This document shows, piece by piece, positions 38,408 through 48,054 of a DNA stretch of 64,000 nt (its first letter is position 1; each line of letters begins with the position of its first letter). This DNA is from Bin55 sp965205965. Its GTDB lineage: Bacteria > Pseudomonadota > Gammaproteobacteria > Pseudomonadales > Azotimanducaceae. The DNA lies in assembly GCA_965205965.1 (NCBI GenBank), contig CBDBHT010000007.1, forward strand, positions 186,001 through 250,000, read 5' to 3'. Both the position numbers and the translations under genes were made by a program. The notes under the pieces were generated by a model. The model worked only from the letters and a program-made list of their open reading frames with translations. It did no database searches and had not been told where the DNA came from.

Positions 38408-39343
38408 CTATAACCCCCAACAATCCATGTCGCTTGCAAAAAGCACGCGACGATCAAATCTTGCTTTGATTATATCAAGCGTCTTAACTTCGTGACCAAA
38501 GGTACGCCATCCCCTCCCCCCAAGTACAATAAACCGGACGTTTGCGCGTTCAGCGATACTGCCGATTTGTGATGGTACCAACGATCCTTTTCTTGGCGCA
38601 CCCACCGTACTGTCAGGTATTGAATGGGTGAATATCAGCATGTCGGCATCCTTTGCGAAATCTGCGATGATGTCTTTTTGGTTATTGAAGTCGCCTGCGA
38701 ATACAACGGAATGTTCAGCCGTGTCTACTCGCCACGCTAAGGAGGGGACGTCGTGATGATTTACAGGAACCGCGGAAAGTTCGAAATTTTCGGTACCAAA
38801 TCCTGACCAGCGAGAACGGCCAATAGCTGTAACGTCGCGTAGTCGAATTTCGTAGCGGGCTGGTGAGCGAGACGAAAGGAAAGGATGAAGGTGCGAGTAA
38901 GCACCATCAGGGCCAATTAGCTTGTTTACGAGGTCTTTGAAAGAGGGATACGCGGTATTGCCATCGGGACCAAGCATATAAAGATTTGAATTACGCCTAA
39001 GTAGACTGGAACCAACGATTAAGGCGGGTAAATCAGACGTCTGATCAACCAGTACTCGCGGTATGAGCACAACTTCGAGATCTCGGAAATCTACTTCACT
39101 CGAATCGAATCTCAGTGCAGTACCAGGACCGGCCCCGACGAGAACGCGTGCTTTATCGTCGATCAGAATCAAATAACCTGGAGAGCTGCGGTCATTGTCC
39201 AAGGAAAGGTCCCCAGAACCCAATACATATACCCATACGCCGCTGTCACCACAGTTTAACGGTGAAGCAACGACAATTGCATTAACGGTCGTCATAATTA
39301 TGACGGTCAGAACGGCAAGAATGCGCTTAGGTGATTTCATCAA
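38408..39343 (-). CDS. MBL-fold protein with degenerate metal site
   Basis: This 311-aa protein has an N-terminal signal peptide (about residues 1-27, ending VVASPL), so it is exported. The overall pattern is that of RNase Z-like metallo-beta-lactamase-fold hydrolases: GTENFELSAVPVNHHDVPSLAWRV, VVFAGDFNNQKD, LIFTHSIPDS and VLFASDMDCWGL. The HxHxDH motif expected before TSDLPAL reads RVLVDQ, keeping only the Asp, and the later His position reads VLGGRGW. Most zinc ligands are therefore absent. It overlaps the NAD synthetase gene by 17 bp, so the two are co-expressed. Probably a non-catalytic family member or one with altered chemistry. Confidence 0.72.
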   Translation of the reverse strand: MMKSPKRILAVLTVIIMTTVNAIVVASPLNCGDSGVWVYVLGSGDLSLDNDRSSPGYLILIDDKARVLVGAGPGTALRFDSSEVDFRDLEVVLIPRVLVDQTSDLPALIVGSSLLRRNSNLYMLGPDGNTAYPSFKDLVNKLIGPDGAYSHLHPFLSSRSPARYEIRLRDVTAIGRSRWSGFGTENFELSAVPVNHHDVPSLAWRVDTAEHSVVFAGDFNNQKDIIADFAKDADMLIFTHSIPDSTVGAPRKGSLVPSQIGSIAERANVRFIVLGGRGWRTFGHEVKTLDIIKARFDRRVLFASDMDCWGL

Positions 39344-41243
39344 TAGAACTTAAAAAAGACACAGATTCCGCTTCGTCGGGCATTCTCCAATCGCCGCGGG
39401 GTGAAAGGCTGATAGTACCTACCTTGGGACCTGGCGGCATGGTCGTGCGTTTAAATTGTTGCGAAAAAAATCTCGTGAACAACAATCGCAGGTATTTCTT
39501 GATTTCGTCGCTGGTGTAATCGGCACCGAAGGCTACCTGCGCCAGTTTGTAGATTTTCAAGGCGTCCGAACCGTGTCGGAGATAGTGGTAGAGAAAGAAA
39601 TCGTGCAGTTCATAAGGTCCAATTATCACTTCGGTATGCTGGGATATTTCACCATCATCATGAGGCTTTAGTTCTGGTGTAATTGGAGTAGCGGCTATTC
39701 GTTGTAGTACTTCGCTAAGGGCACTAGAAGAGCGATGTTTCGCATACCAGCGAACAAGGTATGCGACCAATGTCTTTGGTACGCTGGCATTGACGTTGTA
39801 GCTCGACATGTGATCAGCGTTGAATGTACACCAGCCTAGGGCAAGTTCGGACAAATCTCCAGTTCCGACAACGATTCCGTCTACTTTATTTGCCTCATCA
39901 AACAAAATTTGCGTACGTTCTCGAGCTTGTGCATTTTCGTAAGTGACGTCTGGCGAACCGTCGTGTTCCAAGGCACTTAGATGCTGATCCAGTGCTGCTG
40001 AAATCGGTATTGTCTTAACGCTTACGCCAGTACATTCTGAAAGCAATCGTACGGAATCCAAAGTGTGTTGTGTCGTTCCTGGCCCCGGCATTGTTAATGG
40101 GTCGATGGCTTGGATTTCTAGATCAAGCAACTTCAGAGCATCGCAGCAAACCAAGAAGGCTAGAGTTGAGTCCAATCCACCCGATAATCCTATAACCAAG
40201 CGTCTTGCTTTAGCCGCCATCATTCGCCTGGCTAACCCCGCCGTTTGTATGGCGAAAATCTCGTTGGCGCGAGCATCTATCTCCGTCTCGTCTTGCGGTA
40301 CAAACGGATGTTTTTCGATGACTCTAGTAGTGGTACGGACAACCGGCTTTATCTGCAAATCTTTGACGGTGGCAGAATGATTACGGCTTGTCTGTGCGAA
40401 AGTAGTATTGAATGCTCGTTCATGATTTAGCCGTCGCCAGTCGAAATCTACAATCAGCGATGGGGTGTCCCACTTAAACCGTTCTGATTCTGCAAGCAAA
40501 TGCCCGTTTTCTGCAGCTAGCAAGTGCCCCCCGTAGACTGCGTCTTTGGTTGATTCGGTGATTCCAGCACCAGCGTATAGATATCCCGAAATTGTCTTCG
40601 CGCTCTGCATGCGTACTAAATCGCGCCGATAGTCCGCTTTACCGATTAACTCCGTACTCGCGGACGGGTTGAGTAGTATCGTAGCCCCGGCTAGTGCGTG
40701 TTCTACACCCGGGGGCCTAGGTGCCCAAAGGTCCTCACAGATCTCGATAGCGAAATGCGTTGCTCCAATCTTGAATAGCTGATTAGGATTGATTAGGAAA
40801 TTTCCGCGCGAATAGTCACAAATAACATTAATCTTTTCGCCGGAAGCGAACCAGCGCTTTTCGTAGAATTCCCGATAGTTCGGATGCACGGATTTGGGCA
40901 CTGATCCCTGAATCATTCCGTTTGAGCAGATAAAAGCACAGTTAACCACGCGACCGTCCATCAATCGGTAAGGAGAGCCAACGACTAGTGCCGCTGATTT
41001 AGTTTTACTAGCTAGCCACTCAAGAGACTTGCTCGACCGGTGCAATAGGTCGTCAGTATGGAATAGATCCTCACAGCTGTAGCCGGTTAGCGATAGTTCA
41101 GGGGTAAGCACGATTGAGCATTCTTGGGATAAGAGCTGCTGGTAGTGTTCAAGAATATTTTGGGCGTTCGCCATTGGGTCCGCGAGCGAAATCGCAGGAG
41201 CTACGGCGGCGACCCGTAAAAAACCAAAATCTGCAAAATTCAT
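39327..41243 (-). CDS. nadE: Glutamine-dependent NAD+ synthetase
   Basis: This 638-aa two-domain enzyme converts nicotinic acid adenine dinucleotide, ATP and glutamine to NAD+. The N-terminal nitrilase-like glutaminase shows the Glu49-Lys117-Cys169 triad (TPELSLTGYSCEDLF, SVPKSVHPNYREFYE, EICEDLW). The C-terminal synthetase has the pyrophosphate loop SGGLDST at about 354-360, GTGDLSELALGWCTF and DHMSSYNVNASVPKT. The length is typical of long NadE enzymes. It leads a unit with the MBL-fold gene and possibly THX. The intergenic space to the divergent dehydrogenase gene is about 65 bp and should hold both promoters. Confidence 0.93.
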   Translation of the reverse strand: MNFADFGFLRVAAVAPAISLADPMANAQNILEHYQQLLSQECSIVLTPELSLTGYSCEDLFHTDDLLHRSSKSLEWLASKTKSAALVVGSPYRLMDGRVVNCAFICSNGMIQGSVPKSVHPNYREFYEKRWFASGEKINVICDYSRGNFLINPNQLFKIGATHFAIEICEDLWAPRPPGVEHALAGATILLNPSASTELIGKADYRRDLVRMQSAKTISGYLYAGAGITESTKDAVYGGHLLAAENGHLLAESERFKWDTPSLIVDFDWRRLNHERAFNTTFAQTSRNHSATVKDLQIKPVVRTTTRVIEKHPFVPQDETEIDARANEIFAIQTAGLARRMMAAKARRLVIGLSGGLDSTLAFLVCCDALKLLDLEIQAIDPLTMPGPGTTQHTLDSVRLLSECTGVSVKTIPISAALDQHLSALEHDGSPDVTYENAQARERTQILFDEANKVDGIVVGTGDLSELALGWCTFNADHMSSYNVNASVPKTLVAYLVRWYAKHRSSSALSEVLQRIAATPITPELKPHDDGEISQHTEVIIGPYELHDFFLYHYLRHGSDALKIYKLAQVAFGADYTSDEIKKYLRLLFTRFFSQQFKRTTMPPGPKVGTISLSPRGDWRMPDEAESVSFLSSIDEIT

Positions 41244-41310
41244 TGTGGGTAGTGTAGACGGTACAATCGCTGAATCATCGTATTCGCCTTATCCTTAAAA
41301 AGGAGAGATA

Positions 41311-42432
41311 GTGAATTTCGAATTTTCCGAAGAACAAAGTCTGCTTCGCAATCAGGTGAAAGGGTACTTGGACGAACATTGTCCGCTATCCGCAGTACGA
41401 AAAATACTGGAAGGAGACGCGTCCTATGATAAGCATTTGTGGAAAGGCGTGGCAGAAATGGGCTGGTTGTCTGCAGTTATTCCAGAAACGCAGGGTGGTT
41501 TGGGGCTCAGTTACTACGAACTTGCCGTCATTGCTGAAGAATTGGGGCGTTGCCTCGCTCCGATCCCATTCTCGTCGTCGGTGTATCTAGCGACTGAAGC
41601 TTTGCTTCTCGCTGGTACGAATCAGCAAAAGCAAGCATGGTTGCCAAAACTAGCTTCCGGAGAAGCTATTGGAACGTTTGCATTTGGTGAAGAAGCGGGT
41701 CGCGTGTCAGAAAAACAAATCTCGACAGTAGCAAAAGACGGAAAGTTAAGTGGATCTAAAGTTCCCGTTCCAGATGGTGATGTTGCACATTTCGCGGTGG
41801 TTGCTGCGAGGGAATCGGATGGCTCCGGCATTTCCTTGTACATCGTGGATCTTGCCGATACTGAAAGAAAATCCGTTCATACCATTGATTCTTCGCGCGC
41901 TCATGCTGCTTTGGTACTTAAAGATACGTCGGGTGAACTTCTCGGTGGTGTGGGCGACGGTTTTAGCTTAACGAACCGCGTCTTCAATCGAGCGGCGGTA
42001 CTCTTTGCGTGGGAACAAGTTGGCGGATCTGAAGCCGCGTTGGATCAGGCGAAAAATTATGCGATGGAGAGATATGCATTTGGACGCCCAGTCGCTGGGT
42101 TTCAGGCCATCAAACATAAATTGGCTAACGTCTACGTTAAGAAGACGCTCGCTCGCTCGAACTGCTACTACGGGACGTGGGCACTGGCCAACGATGCTGC
42201 TGAGCTTCCTTTGGCTGCTGCTACCGCACGAGTGAGTGCCATACAATCGTACTACTCTGCTTCAAAAGAGAACATTCAAACTCACGGCGGCATGGGTTTT
42301 ACGTGGGAATTTGACTGCCAGTTCTACTACCGACGCGCCAAGCTGTTATCGGTCAATATTGGTAGCGAGGGATGGTGGCAGGACAGGTTGATCAGTGCGT
42401 ACGAACAAACCAACACGACATGTCCTGCTTAG
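41311..42432 (+). CDS. Acyl-CoA dehydrogenase, subunit-like 1
   Basis: This 373-aa FAD enzyme introduces a trans-2 double bond into an acyl-CoA, passing electrons to ETF. Family segments are MNFEFSEEQSLLRNQVKGYL, GWLSAVIPETQGGLGLSYYELAVIAEELG, AMERYAFGRPVAGFQAIKHKLANV and THGGMGFTWEFDCQFYYRRAK. The middle FAD region is short and lacks the usual WITNG motif. The start is GTG, preceded by AAAGGAGAG. It is followed after about 20 bp by a second dehydrogenase gene. Such pairs form heteromers in some sterol and fatty acid pathways, which is possible here. Confidence 0.86.
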   Translation: MNFEFSEEQSLLRNQVKGYLDEHCPLSAVRKILEGDASYDKHLWKGVAEMGWLSAVIPETQGGLGLSYYELAVIAEELGRCLAPIPFSSSVYLATEALLLAGTNQQKQAWLPKLASGEAIGTFAFGEEAGRVSEKQISTVAKDGKLSGSKVPVPDGDVAHFAVVAARESDGSGISLYIVDLADTERKSVHTIDSSRAHAALVLKDTSGELLGGVGDGFSLTNRVFNRAAVLFAWEQVGGSEAALDQAKNYAMERYAFGRPVAGFQAIKHKLANVYVKKTLARSNCYYGTWALANDAAELPLAAATARVSAIQSYYSASKENIQTHGGMGFTWEFDCQFYYRRAKLLSVNIGSEGWWQDRLISAYEQTNTTCPA

Positions 42433-42453
42433 AGTAGATCTTAGGGGAGTAAT

Positions 42454-43668
42454 ATGGATTTCGATGACACACCAGCGGAGGAAAAATTCCGGGCGGAGGC
42501 GAACACTTGGCTCACAGCGAACGTTCCAACGGACGAGGAGTTGGATGGCCTGGACGAAATACAGCGCAGTAAATTGTGGCAGAAACGAAAGTTCGACGCG
42601 GGATGGGCGTGCATTCAGTGGCCTAAAGAGTACGGTGGTCGTAGCGCAACGGCGATTGAATCGGTGATCTGGAATCAAGAAGAAAGCAAGTTCAGCGTGC
42701 CGGCGGGTATTTTTCTCATTGGGCAGGGAATGGCTGCTCCAACGCTCATGCGCTGGGCCGCTGAGGAACAAAAACGATACTACCTACCTCCGTTGGCATC
42801 CGGAGAACATATTTGGTGTCAGTTATTCAGCGAACCTGCATGCGGGTCTGATCTTGCTGCAGTTTGCACGAGGGCAGAGAAAGATGGTGACAAGTGGGTG
42901 GTCAACGGTCAGAAGATCTGGACGTCAGGCGCACATTACAGCGATTACGGCATTCTTATAGTTCGCACGGACCCGGGTGTTCCTAAGCATCAAGGGCTGA
43001 CGTATTTCTTTCTCGATATGAAGTCTCCTGGAATCGTAGTGAGGCCCATTCGGCAAATTTCGGGTAGTGCTGATTTTAATGAGGTGTATTTCGCCGATGT
43101 TCGTATTCCAGATAGCCAGAGACTTGGTAAAGTGGGTCAGGGTTGGCAGGTTGCTCTCACGACGTTAATGAACGAACGCGCGGCAATCGGAGTTGGAGAC
43201 GACGGAGTTGGGTTCGATCAAGTATTTCGTCTGGCGCAACGAATCACGATTAACGATCGCCCAGCGATTGAAGATACAAACGTTCGAGCCAAGCTGGCTA
43301 CGTGGTATTGCCAAGAGGCGGGATTGAGGTACACCAGCTACCGGTCATTGTCGGTGCTGTCTCGCGGCGAAACTCCCGGTCCTGAAAACTCTATTGGAAA
43401 GCTTGTCGGGGCTTCGAAGTTGCAGGACATGAGTTCATTTGCAATGGACCTTTTGGAACTTGCTGGCGCAGTACAGGATCGTGAATTCGCGATTGATGAA
43501 GGACTCTATCCAAGTACATTCATGAATGCTCCGGGTAACCGCATTGCTGGTGGTTCGGATGAAATCATGCTCAACATTTTGGCTGAACGTATTCTCGGAA
43601 TGCCACAGGACGCTCGTCCCGACAAGGGGATTCCATTCAACGAAATTCCGACGGGAAGCAACAATTGA
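42454..43668 (+). CDS. Acyl-CoA dehydrogenase, subunit-like 2
   Basis: This 404-aa enzyme is co-transcribed with the gene at 41311. It has GWACIQWPKEYGGRSAT, QLFSEPACGSDLAAVCTRAEKDGDKW, NGQKIWTSGAH (flavin-binding), RQISGSADFNEVYFADVRIP and the C-terminal GGSDEIMLNILAERILGMP. At the position where many family members have YEG with the catalytic Glu, it reads RIAGGSDEI, so the catalytic base may be elsewhere or in the partner subunit. GGGGAG precedes the ATG. The real substrate is unknown. Confidence 0.86.
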   Translation: MDFDDTPAEEKFRAEANTWLTANVPTDEELDGLDEIQRSKLWQKRKFDAGWACIQWPKEYGGRSATAIESVIWNQEESKFSVPAGIFLIGQGMAAPTLMRWAAEEQKRYYLPPLASGEHIWCQLFSEPACGSDLAAVCTRAEKDGDKWVVNGQKIWTSGAHYSDYGILIVRTDPGVPKHQGLTYFFLDMKSPGIVVRPIRQISGSADFNEVYFADVRIPDSQRLGKVGQGWQVALTTLMNERAAIGVGDDGVGFDQVFRLAQRITINDRPAIEDTNVRAKLATWYCQEAGLRYTSYRSLSVLSRGETPGPENSIGKLVGASKLQDMSSFAMDLLELAGAVQDREFAIDEGLYPSTFMNAPGNRIAGGSDEIMLNILAERILGMPQDARPDKGIPFNEIPTGSNN

Positions 43669-43987
43669 TAAGCGTAATCCCATTATCCAGTTAAGCTGAT
43701 ATGTGTTGAAGACTTTCTTCGGTTTGTTTAACGTATGTGTTGCGGGAAATGGGTAGTTTTTTGGTGTGCCAAGTCATAATCCAGTGAACATGCCATCATT
43801 GGAAATGATTGAATTCCATTGCGTTTCAATGGATTGATCGAAAGCCCAAGTTTTGCTGATGTGACTCGAACTTGATGACATAACGCACATTCAAATTTCC
43901 AAGGTAGTGCTGTAGAAATTCATTTGCGATATTTGAACGAAGCAATGCTGATGTTGGAGGGTACGATGGATATCTAATCGATGAAGA
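43669..43987. other. Gap before the DUF1295 gene
   Basis: About 320 bp of host-like sequence. No gene or clear terminator seen. Confidence 0.35.
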
Positions 43988-44851
43988 ATGGAATATGCTG
44001 GATATCAATTTTTTAACCATCCACTTGCAGGTACACCGTTTGGTACAGCATTTGATCTGTGTCTGATCTTGATGGCGATAGCGTGGCTATTGTCCGTGAT
44101 AACTCGTGAATACTCTTGGGTTGATCGGTTGTGGTCAATCTGTCCGGTAATCTATTGTTTTATCGTTGCAGCAAGTGTTGGTTTTGATGCGCCACGTTTA
44201 AATCTCATGTTGATTCTCGTATCACTTTGGGGAGGTCGTCTCACGTTCAACTATGCGCGCAAAGGAGGTTTTTGGAAAGGAGGTGAAGACTATCGATGGG
44301 GCGTTATCCACGACAAAATCGGCGAATTCAGATTTCAAGTGGTGAATATCCTGTTTATTACATTCGGACAGATGCTCATAGTTTGGTTGTTTACTGCTCC
44401 AGTGCATCAGGCATGGCTAGGACGCGATACGTCGCTTATTTGGATTGATGGAGTATCTGTAACCTTGTTTTTGGTATTCTTTGTTGGTGAAGTCATCGCT
44501 GACGAGCAAATGTGGGCGTTTCAACAGAATAAGAAACGGAAGACTGCGGCGGGCGAGGAAATTACGCAACCATTTATCAAGACCAGACTTTTTGCTTACT
44601 GTCGTCATCCGAATTATTTTTGCGAGATAAGCATGTGGTGGGTGTTCTATCTCTTTGCCGTTGCGGCTACGGATCAGTGGTTGCACTGGTCTGGACTCGG
44701 TTTCATTGTACTAACGCTGCTTTTCATTCCTTCTTCAAGGTTAGGGGAGTCGATTTCTTTAGGGAAATACCCCACCTATCGGGAATACTAGGAATCGACC
44801 TCACGGCTAATTCCATTTACGCGGATAGGCTGCTTGAAAAGTGCATCATGA
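43988..44851 (+). pseudogene. DUF1295/steroid 5-alpha-reductase-like protein, nonsense near the 3' end
   Basis: The 267 codons before the stop encode a multi-pass membrane protein of the DUF1295 family, with SWVDRLWSICPVIY, LWGGRLTFNYARKGGFWKGGEDYRWG, DEQMWAFQQNKKR, FAYCRHPNYFCEISMWW and SSRLGESISLGKYPTYREY. TAG at 44789-44791 then interrupts the normal ending. Beyond it the same frame continues ESTSRLIPF, the family's usual tail (Q-x-x-TSRLIP), to TGA at 44851. A CAG-to-TAG change is the simplest explanation. Only about 19 residues are lost, so some activity may remain. The family reduces lipid double bonds in eukaryotes; the bacterial role is unclear. Confidence 0.78.
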
Positions 44852-45559
44852 CGAATCAAGTGGACTGAAAGCTATAGTTAGCGCAAACGCGAATTAGGAC
44901 GTGTAGGCATGATTGATTAACGGTACGTAACGGGTACGGTTCGGGGTGCATAGATTCTGTTGAAGGTGGATGTCGGCAAGCCGGCATGAACAGATCGACG
45001 GATTGCGGATGTTTTTCGTGTGGCACCAAGACGGTGGAGAACGGCAGCCAGCATTGGTGCTGGAAGGTATAAGGCGACACTAGAACTGATCCGCTCAGTT
45101 GGACATCTCTATTTATTGCTATTTTGACGAATCATACCTATATAAGTATCTGATTTTTAATAAGTATCTCTTTCAGATCATAACAAGTCTGCAGGTTAAT
45201 AGAGGTGTCTAGTTGACTTGTTTATATAGGAGAGGCCGCCCACGTCGCGCTGGTCAATTGATCCTGTTCCATTTGAGGGTGAACGCGTAGGAGGAACAGT
45301 TCATCATTTATTGATGTGAGAAATGCAAGTCGTTGACGCTAAATTTTGAATTCGAAAGGTTGATGGGAATCGTGGACCTTCAGCTTATCTACTGGTTAGA
45401 TTGTCGGAATACGAAATCAACAACCCGCAAATGATAGATCCGGTGTCGTCAATCATAATTGTAAATCGTCGATTACTATGGAACAGTACTAACTCAGCGA
45501 TATCTATCTATGAAATATCTATCTAGGGGTATACTCTGCTTGTTTCAATTATTGATCTT
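44852..45559. other. Long gene-free stretch
   Basis: About 700 bp, AT-rich toward the right. 45107-45138 (CTCTATTTATTGCTATTTTG, then ACGAATCATACC) is almost repeated at 28399-28430, the only other copy seen. No gene recognised. Confidence 0.4.
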
Positions 45560-46267
45560 ATGTCATACCTCATACGGCTCAAGTCGGTCTCCACACTCGC
45601 GAGAATCTATTTCGCTCTTATAGTATGCAGGACCGGATTGCTGCTCCTGAGTGGAATCCTATTGCATGGCTGTGCAACGCTTTCCAAAACTGAGTGCATC
45701 TATGGTGATTGGGAAAATCTAGGAATTGAGGACGGCATTAAAGGAAGTCCTGCAACTCAGGTTTCCGTCTATCGACGAGAATGTGCCCGCCACGGCGTTG
45801 TACCAGACTACCATGCCTATGAAGAAGGTCGCCAAGAGGGATTGAAGCGTTACTGTCAAGCGAGTAATGGATACATTGAAGGCCGGTCAGGCCGGACTTA
45901 TAAAAATGTCTGTCCTAGTAGCTCAGCATCAACCTTCTTGAGTGGATATCAGCTTGGTAGAGAACTTCACGTTGCTAAACATGATATCGAAACAATTCTA
46001 AGCCAGATTACAGGGAATCGCTTCAGGATTGAGCAACTCGATGAAAAAGTAGATAGCTTTGAGTACGATATTATAAACGACGAGGGACTCAGCAGAGAGG
46101 ACACGCAACGAAAGCTACAGCGAATCAAACAAATTCAAAAGGAAATTGGGAGACTTGAAGCAGACATAGACATGCTTCAAGATAAACGGATTGACGCGAT
46201 TGTTCGATATCGAGAGGTCGTGCGAAATAACCGATCCATGGGATACATGGAGACAGCAGAATACTGA
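45560..46267 (+). CDS. DUF2799 lipoprotein
   Basis: This 235-aa protein has an N-terminal hydrophobic segment (about residues 19-37) ending LLHGC, a lipobox-like site, so it is probably an outer- or inner-membrane lipoprotein facing the periplasm. The DUF2799 pattern follows: GDWENLGIEDGIKG, YRRECARHGVVPDYHAYEEGRQEGLKRYC and YKNVC. The C-terminal 80 residues form a charged coiled coil (QRKLQRIKQIQKEIGRLEAD). The function of the family is unknown. The gene stands alone with host-like composition. Confidence 0.82.
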   Translation: MSYLIRLKSVSTLARIYFALIVCRTGLLLLSGILLHGCATLSKTECIYGDWENLGIEDGIKGSPATQVSVYRRECARHGVVPDYHAYEEGRQEGLKRYCQASNGYIEGRSGRTYKNVCPSSSASTFLSGYQLGRELHVAKHDIETILSQITGNRFRIEQLDEKVDSFEYDIINDEGLSREDTQRKLQRIKQIQKEIGRLEADIDMLQDKRIDAIVRYREVVRNNRSMGYMETAEY

Positions 46268-46304
46268 TTTCCGGTAAATCCCCATATTCGCGAGTCCTAG
46301 TAGT

Positions 46305-46790
46305 CTAACCAGTTTTAATTTTTGGGTATAGATGCTTCAGTTTGGTGCGCGCGTCGTCAGACGCTGAGCTGCCAGTCGACCCGGTCTGTTCGCGGTTGCG
46401 CTCCTTGGCCCAGGCCGCCGTTTCCGACGTGACCAAAGCCCTGCTCTCGATCCGGCGATCCAGGCACTGGCGGTGCAACGCACTGAACTCCAGTTCCGCG
46501 ACGTTCAGCCAGCTCCCGTGTTTCGGCGTGTGCACCAAGTGGATTCGGTCGTTCAACCGACTGGCTTCGGCCGCCGGGAACGCAGCAGATATTCGCCAGC
46601 GCGTGCACTTGCTTCGCCCAATCCAACGTCGTGTTCCGTTGGGTGATGGCCACCGTCCGCCAGCCCGGAAAGTGGCCTGGGCCGAGGAGCGCAATCGCGA
46701 ACAGACCGGGTCGACTGGCAGCTCAGCGTCGACGATGCGCGCACCAAACTAAAGCATCCATACCCGAAAATTAAAACTTGTAAAACTACT
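46305..46790 (-). pseudogene. IS630-family transposase fragment with inverted duplication
   Basis: Minus-strand codons give HTPKHGSWLNVAELEF, HRQCLDRRI and DDARTKLKHLYPKIKTG, the C-terminal end of an IS630 transposase including the third acidic residue region. About 105 bp encoding the C-terminus (AWAKERNREQTGSTGSSAS) is repeated in inverted orientation at about 46673-46785, so the fragment is flanked by near-perfect inverted arms. The N-terminal two-thirds of the gene are missing. Confidence 0.75.
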
Positions 46791-46793
46791 AGT

Positions 46794-47120
46794 TTATATA
46801 TTGCTATCCAAGAACGCGGCCAACTGCGATTTTGATAATGCTCCTACTTTTGTTGCTTCAACTTGGCCTTGGCGGAACAGCATTAACGTGGGAATACCCC
46901 GCACTCCATATTTGGGCGGGGTTTTAGTGTTTTTGTCAATATCGATCTTACAAATTTTGACGCGCTCCGTATATTCATTTGCGATTTCTTCGAGTATTGG
47001 AGCGATCATTTTGCATGGACCACACCACTCTGCCCAATAATCTACCAGTACTGGACCTTCTACGTTTAGGACATCATCTTCCCAGCTCGCATCGGTAACA
47101 TAATGTATATTTTCGCTCAT
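46794..47120 (-). CDS. trxA: Thioredoxin
   Basis: This 108-aa cytoplasmic disulfide reductase has the active site WCGPC at Cys33/Cys36, followed by KMIAPILEEIA, KIDIDKNTKTPPKYGVRGIPTLMLF with the cis-Pro, and GALSKSQLAAFL. I chose the ATG of MSENIHYVT because GGAG lies six bases upstream; an earlier in-frame ATG at 47132 overlaps that site. Length matches E. coli TrxA (109). Its 3' end lies against the inverted IS630 fragment and an IS-C end lies about 60 bp upstream, so the promoter may have been altered. Confidence 0.93.
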   Translation of the reverse strand: MSENIHYVTDASWEDDVLNVEGPVLVDYWAEWCGPCKMIAPILEEIANEYTERVKICKIDIDKNTKTPPKYGVRGIPTLMLFRQGQVEATKVGALSKSQLAAFLDSNI

Positions 47121-47177
47121 TCCGTTCTCCAAAAATGACCACTTAATTCTAACACCACAGTGCCATCGTTTCGTCTA

Positions 47178-47508
47178 CATAGTGTCTGTGGGAAAACCCC
47201 ATTTTACAACGGGTTTAAGCCACGTGATGGTATTCGTCTCTCAGAGGACCATGCCGATTGGGGATACTTACGGCGGATAATCTGGTCACCAGGGTTCAGC
47301 AAGTACGGATGATGTTCTCCGGCTCCCTTTCGGGGCGTACGGGGTCCGTCCCGAGGGGCTGAAATGACGGATATTGGGGGACAGCTAGGCCGCTAGACGA
47401 TAGGGTGGTGCGTGCGACGGCGCGCCATCTGTTGCCACAGCAAACGTCCGAGCCGAAATGCTGGTTGGCTACGACGATTGAGATGCCGACGGTGCGTTCG
47501 AACCCCGC
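47178..47508. other. IS-C end and mosaic
   Basis: 47178-47262 is an IS-C end (GTGTCTGTGGGAAAACCCC). The rest is GC-rich and carries no recognisable gene; it runs to the IS-G end at 47509. Confidence 0.45.
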
Positions 47509-47642
47509 CCGGCAGTCTGCGCCGTAGAAACATAGGAATACTCTTTAGTAGGAAGGATTACCTAAAATGCGCATTTATGAAGTATAGATTTCTCATTCTA
47601 AGTTATTTGCAAAGTATCCATCCTAAAAAATATACCAAATTT

Positions 47643-47941
47643 TTTCTACGGCGCAGACTGCCGGATAGTGCACGAGTAAAACAGCAAGGCTCTTATAATT
47701 CGATAGCATTCAATGAGTTAAGATACATATCGAAGGAGACCTTGCTGTGACGAAATGTTACCCCAATCCCATCCGCTTTTCATCCGTGCAACGCCGCAAG
47801 GTGGAGGCCGAATTCAGCTTCAGCGGCGGTGCGGCCACCGGTAACGGGGATATTTCGCTGCCAGACATGGGACCCCTGGTTACCGCTCCGAACTGAGAAA
47901 CGAATCTATCTCGCACTGCTCATGCAATTATTGGGGCTAGA
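47643..47941 (+). mobile_element. IS-G deletion derivative (IS1380 type)
   Basis: The outer end TTTCTACGGCGCAGACTG is followed by a leader and a GTG-started frame at 47748 encoding RFSSVQRRKVEAEF and FSGGAATGNG, the usual IS1380 N-terminus. After about 50 codons it joins the 3' end (ACCGCTCCGAACTGAGAAAC, ending GGGGCTAG at 47941). The same joint occurs at 20413-20600. The catalytic core is missing, so this is a short non-autonomous form. Confidence 0.55.
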
Positions 47942-48054
47942 CATCCTAAAAATTTCTGCGACGCAGATTGCCGGATGCCGTTGTTGCCGCTCCACGAACG
48001 AGGCCTCACCTCCCCGGGCTTCGACTGGCCTCCGTGCCACGCCCTTTCTCCAGC

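Noticed and set aside
43988..44791. Reassignment of TAG as a sense codon, from the TAG in DUF1295 and in an IS-A transposase
   Set aside because: TAG is used as a normal terminator elsewhere: the transposase family shows CAG in all other copies, and the nonsense changes include a TGA as well. Simple mutation is sufficient.
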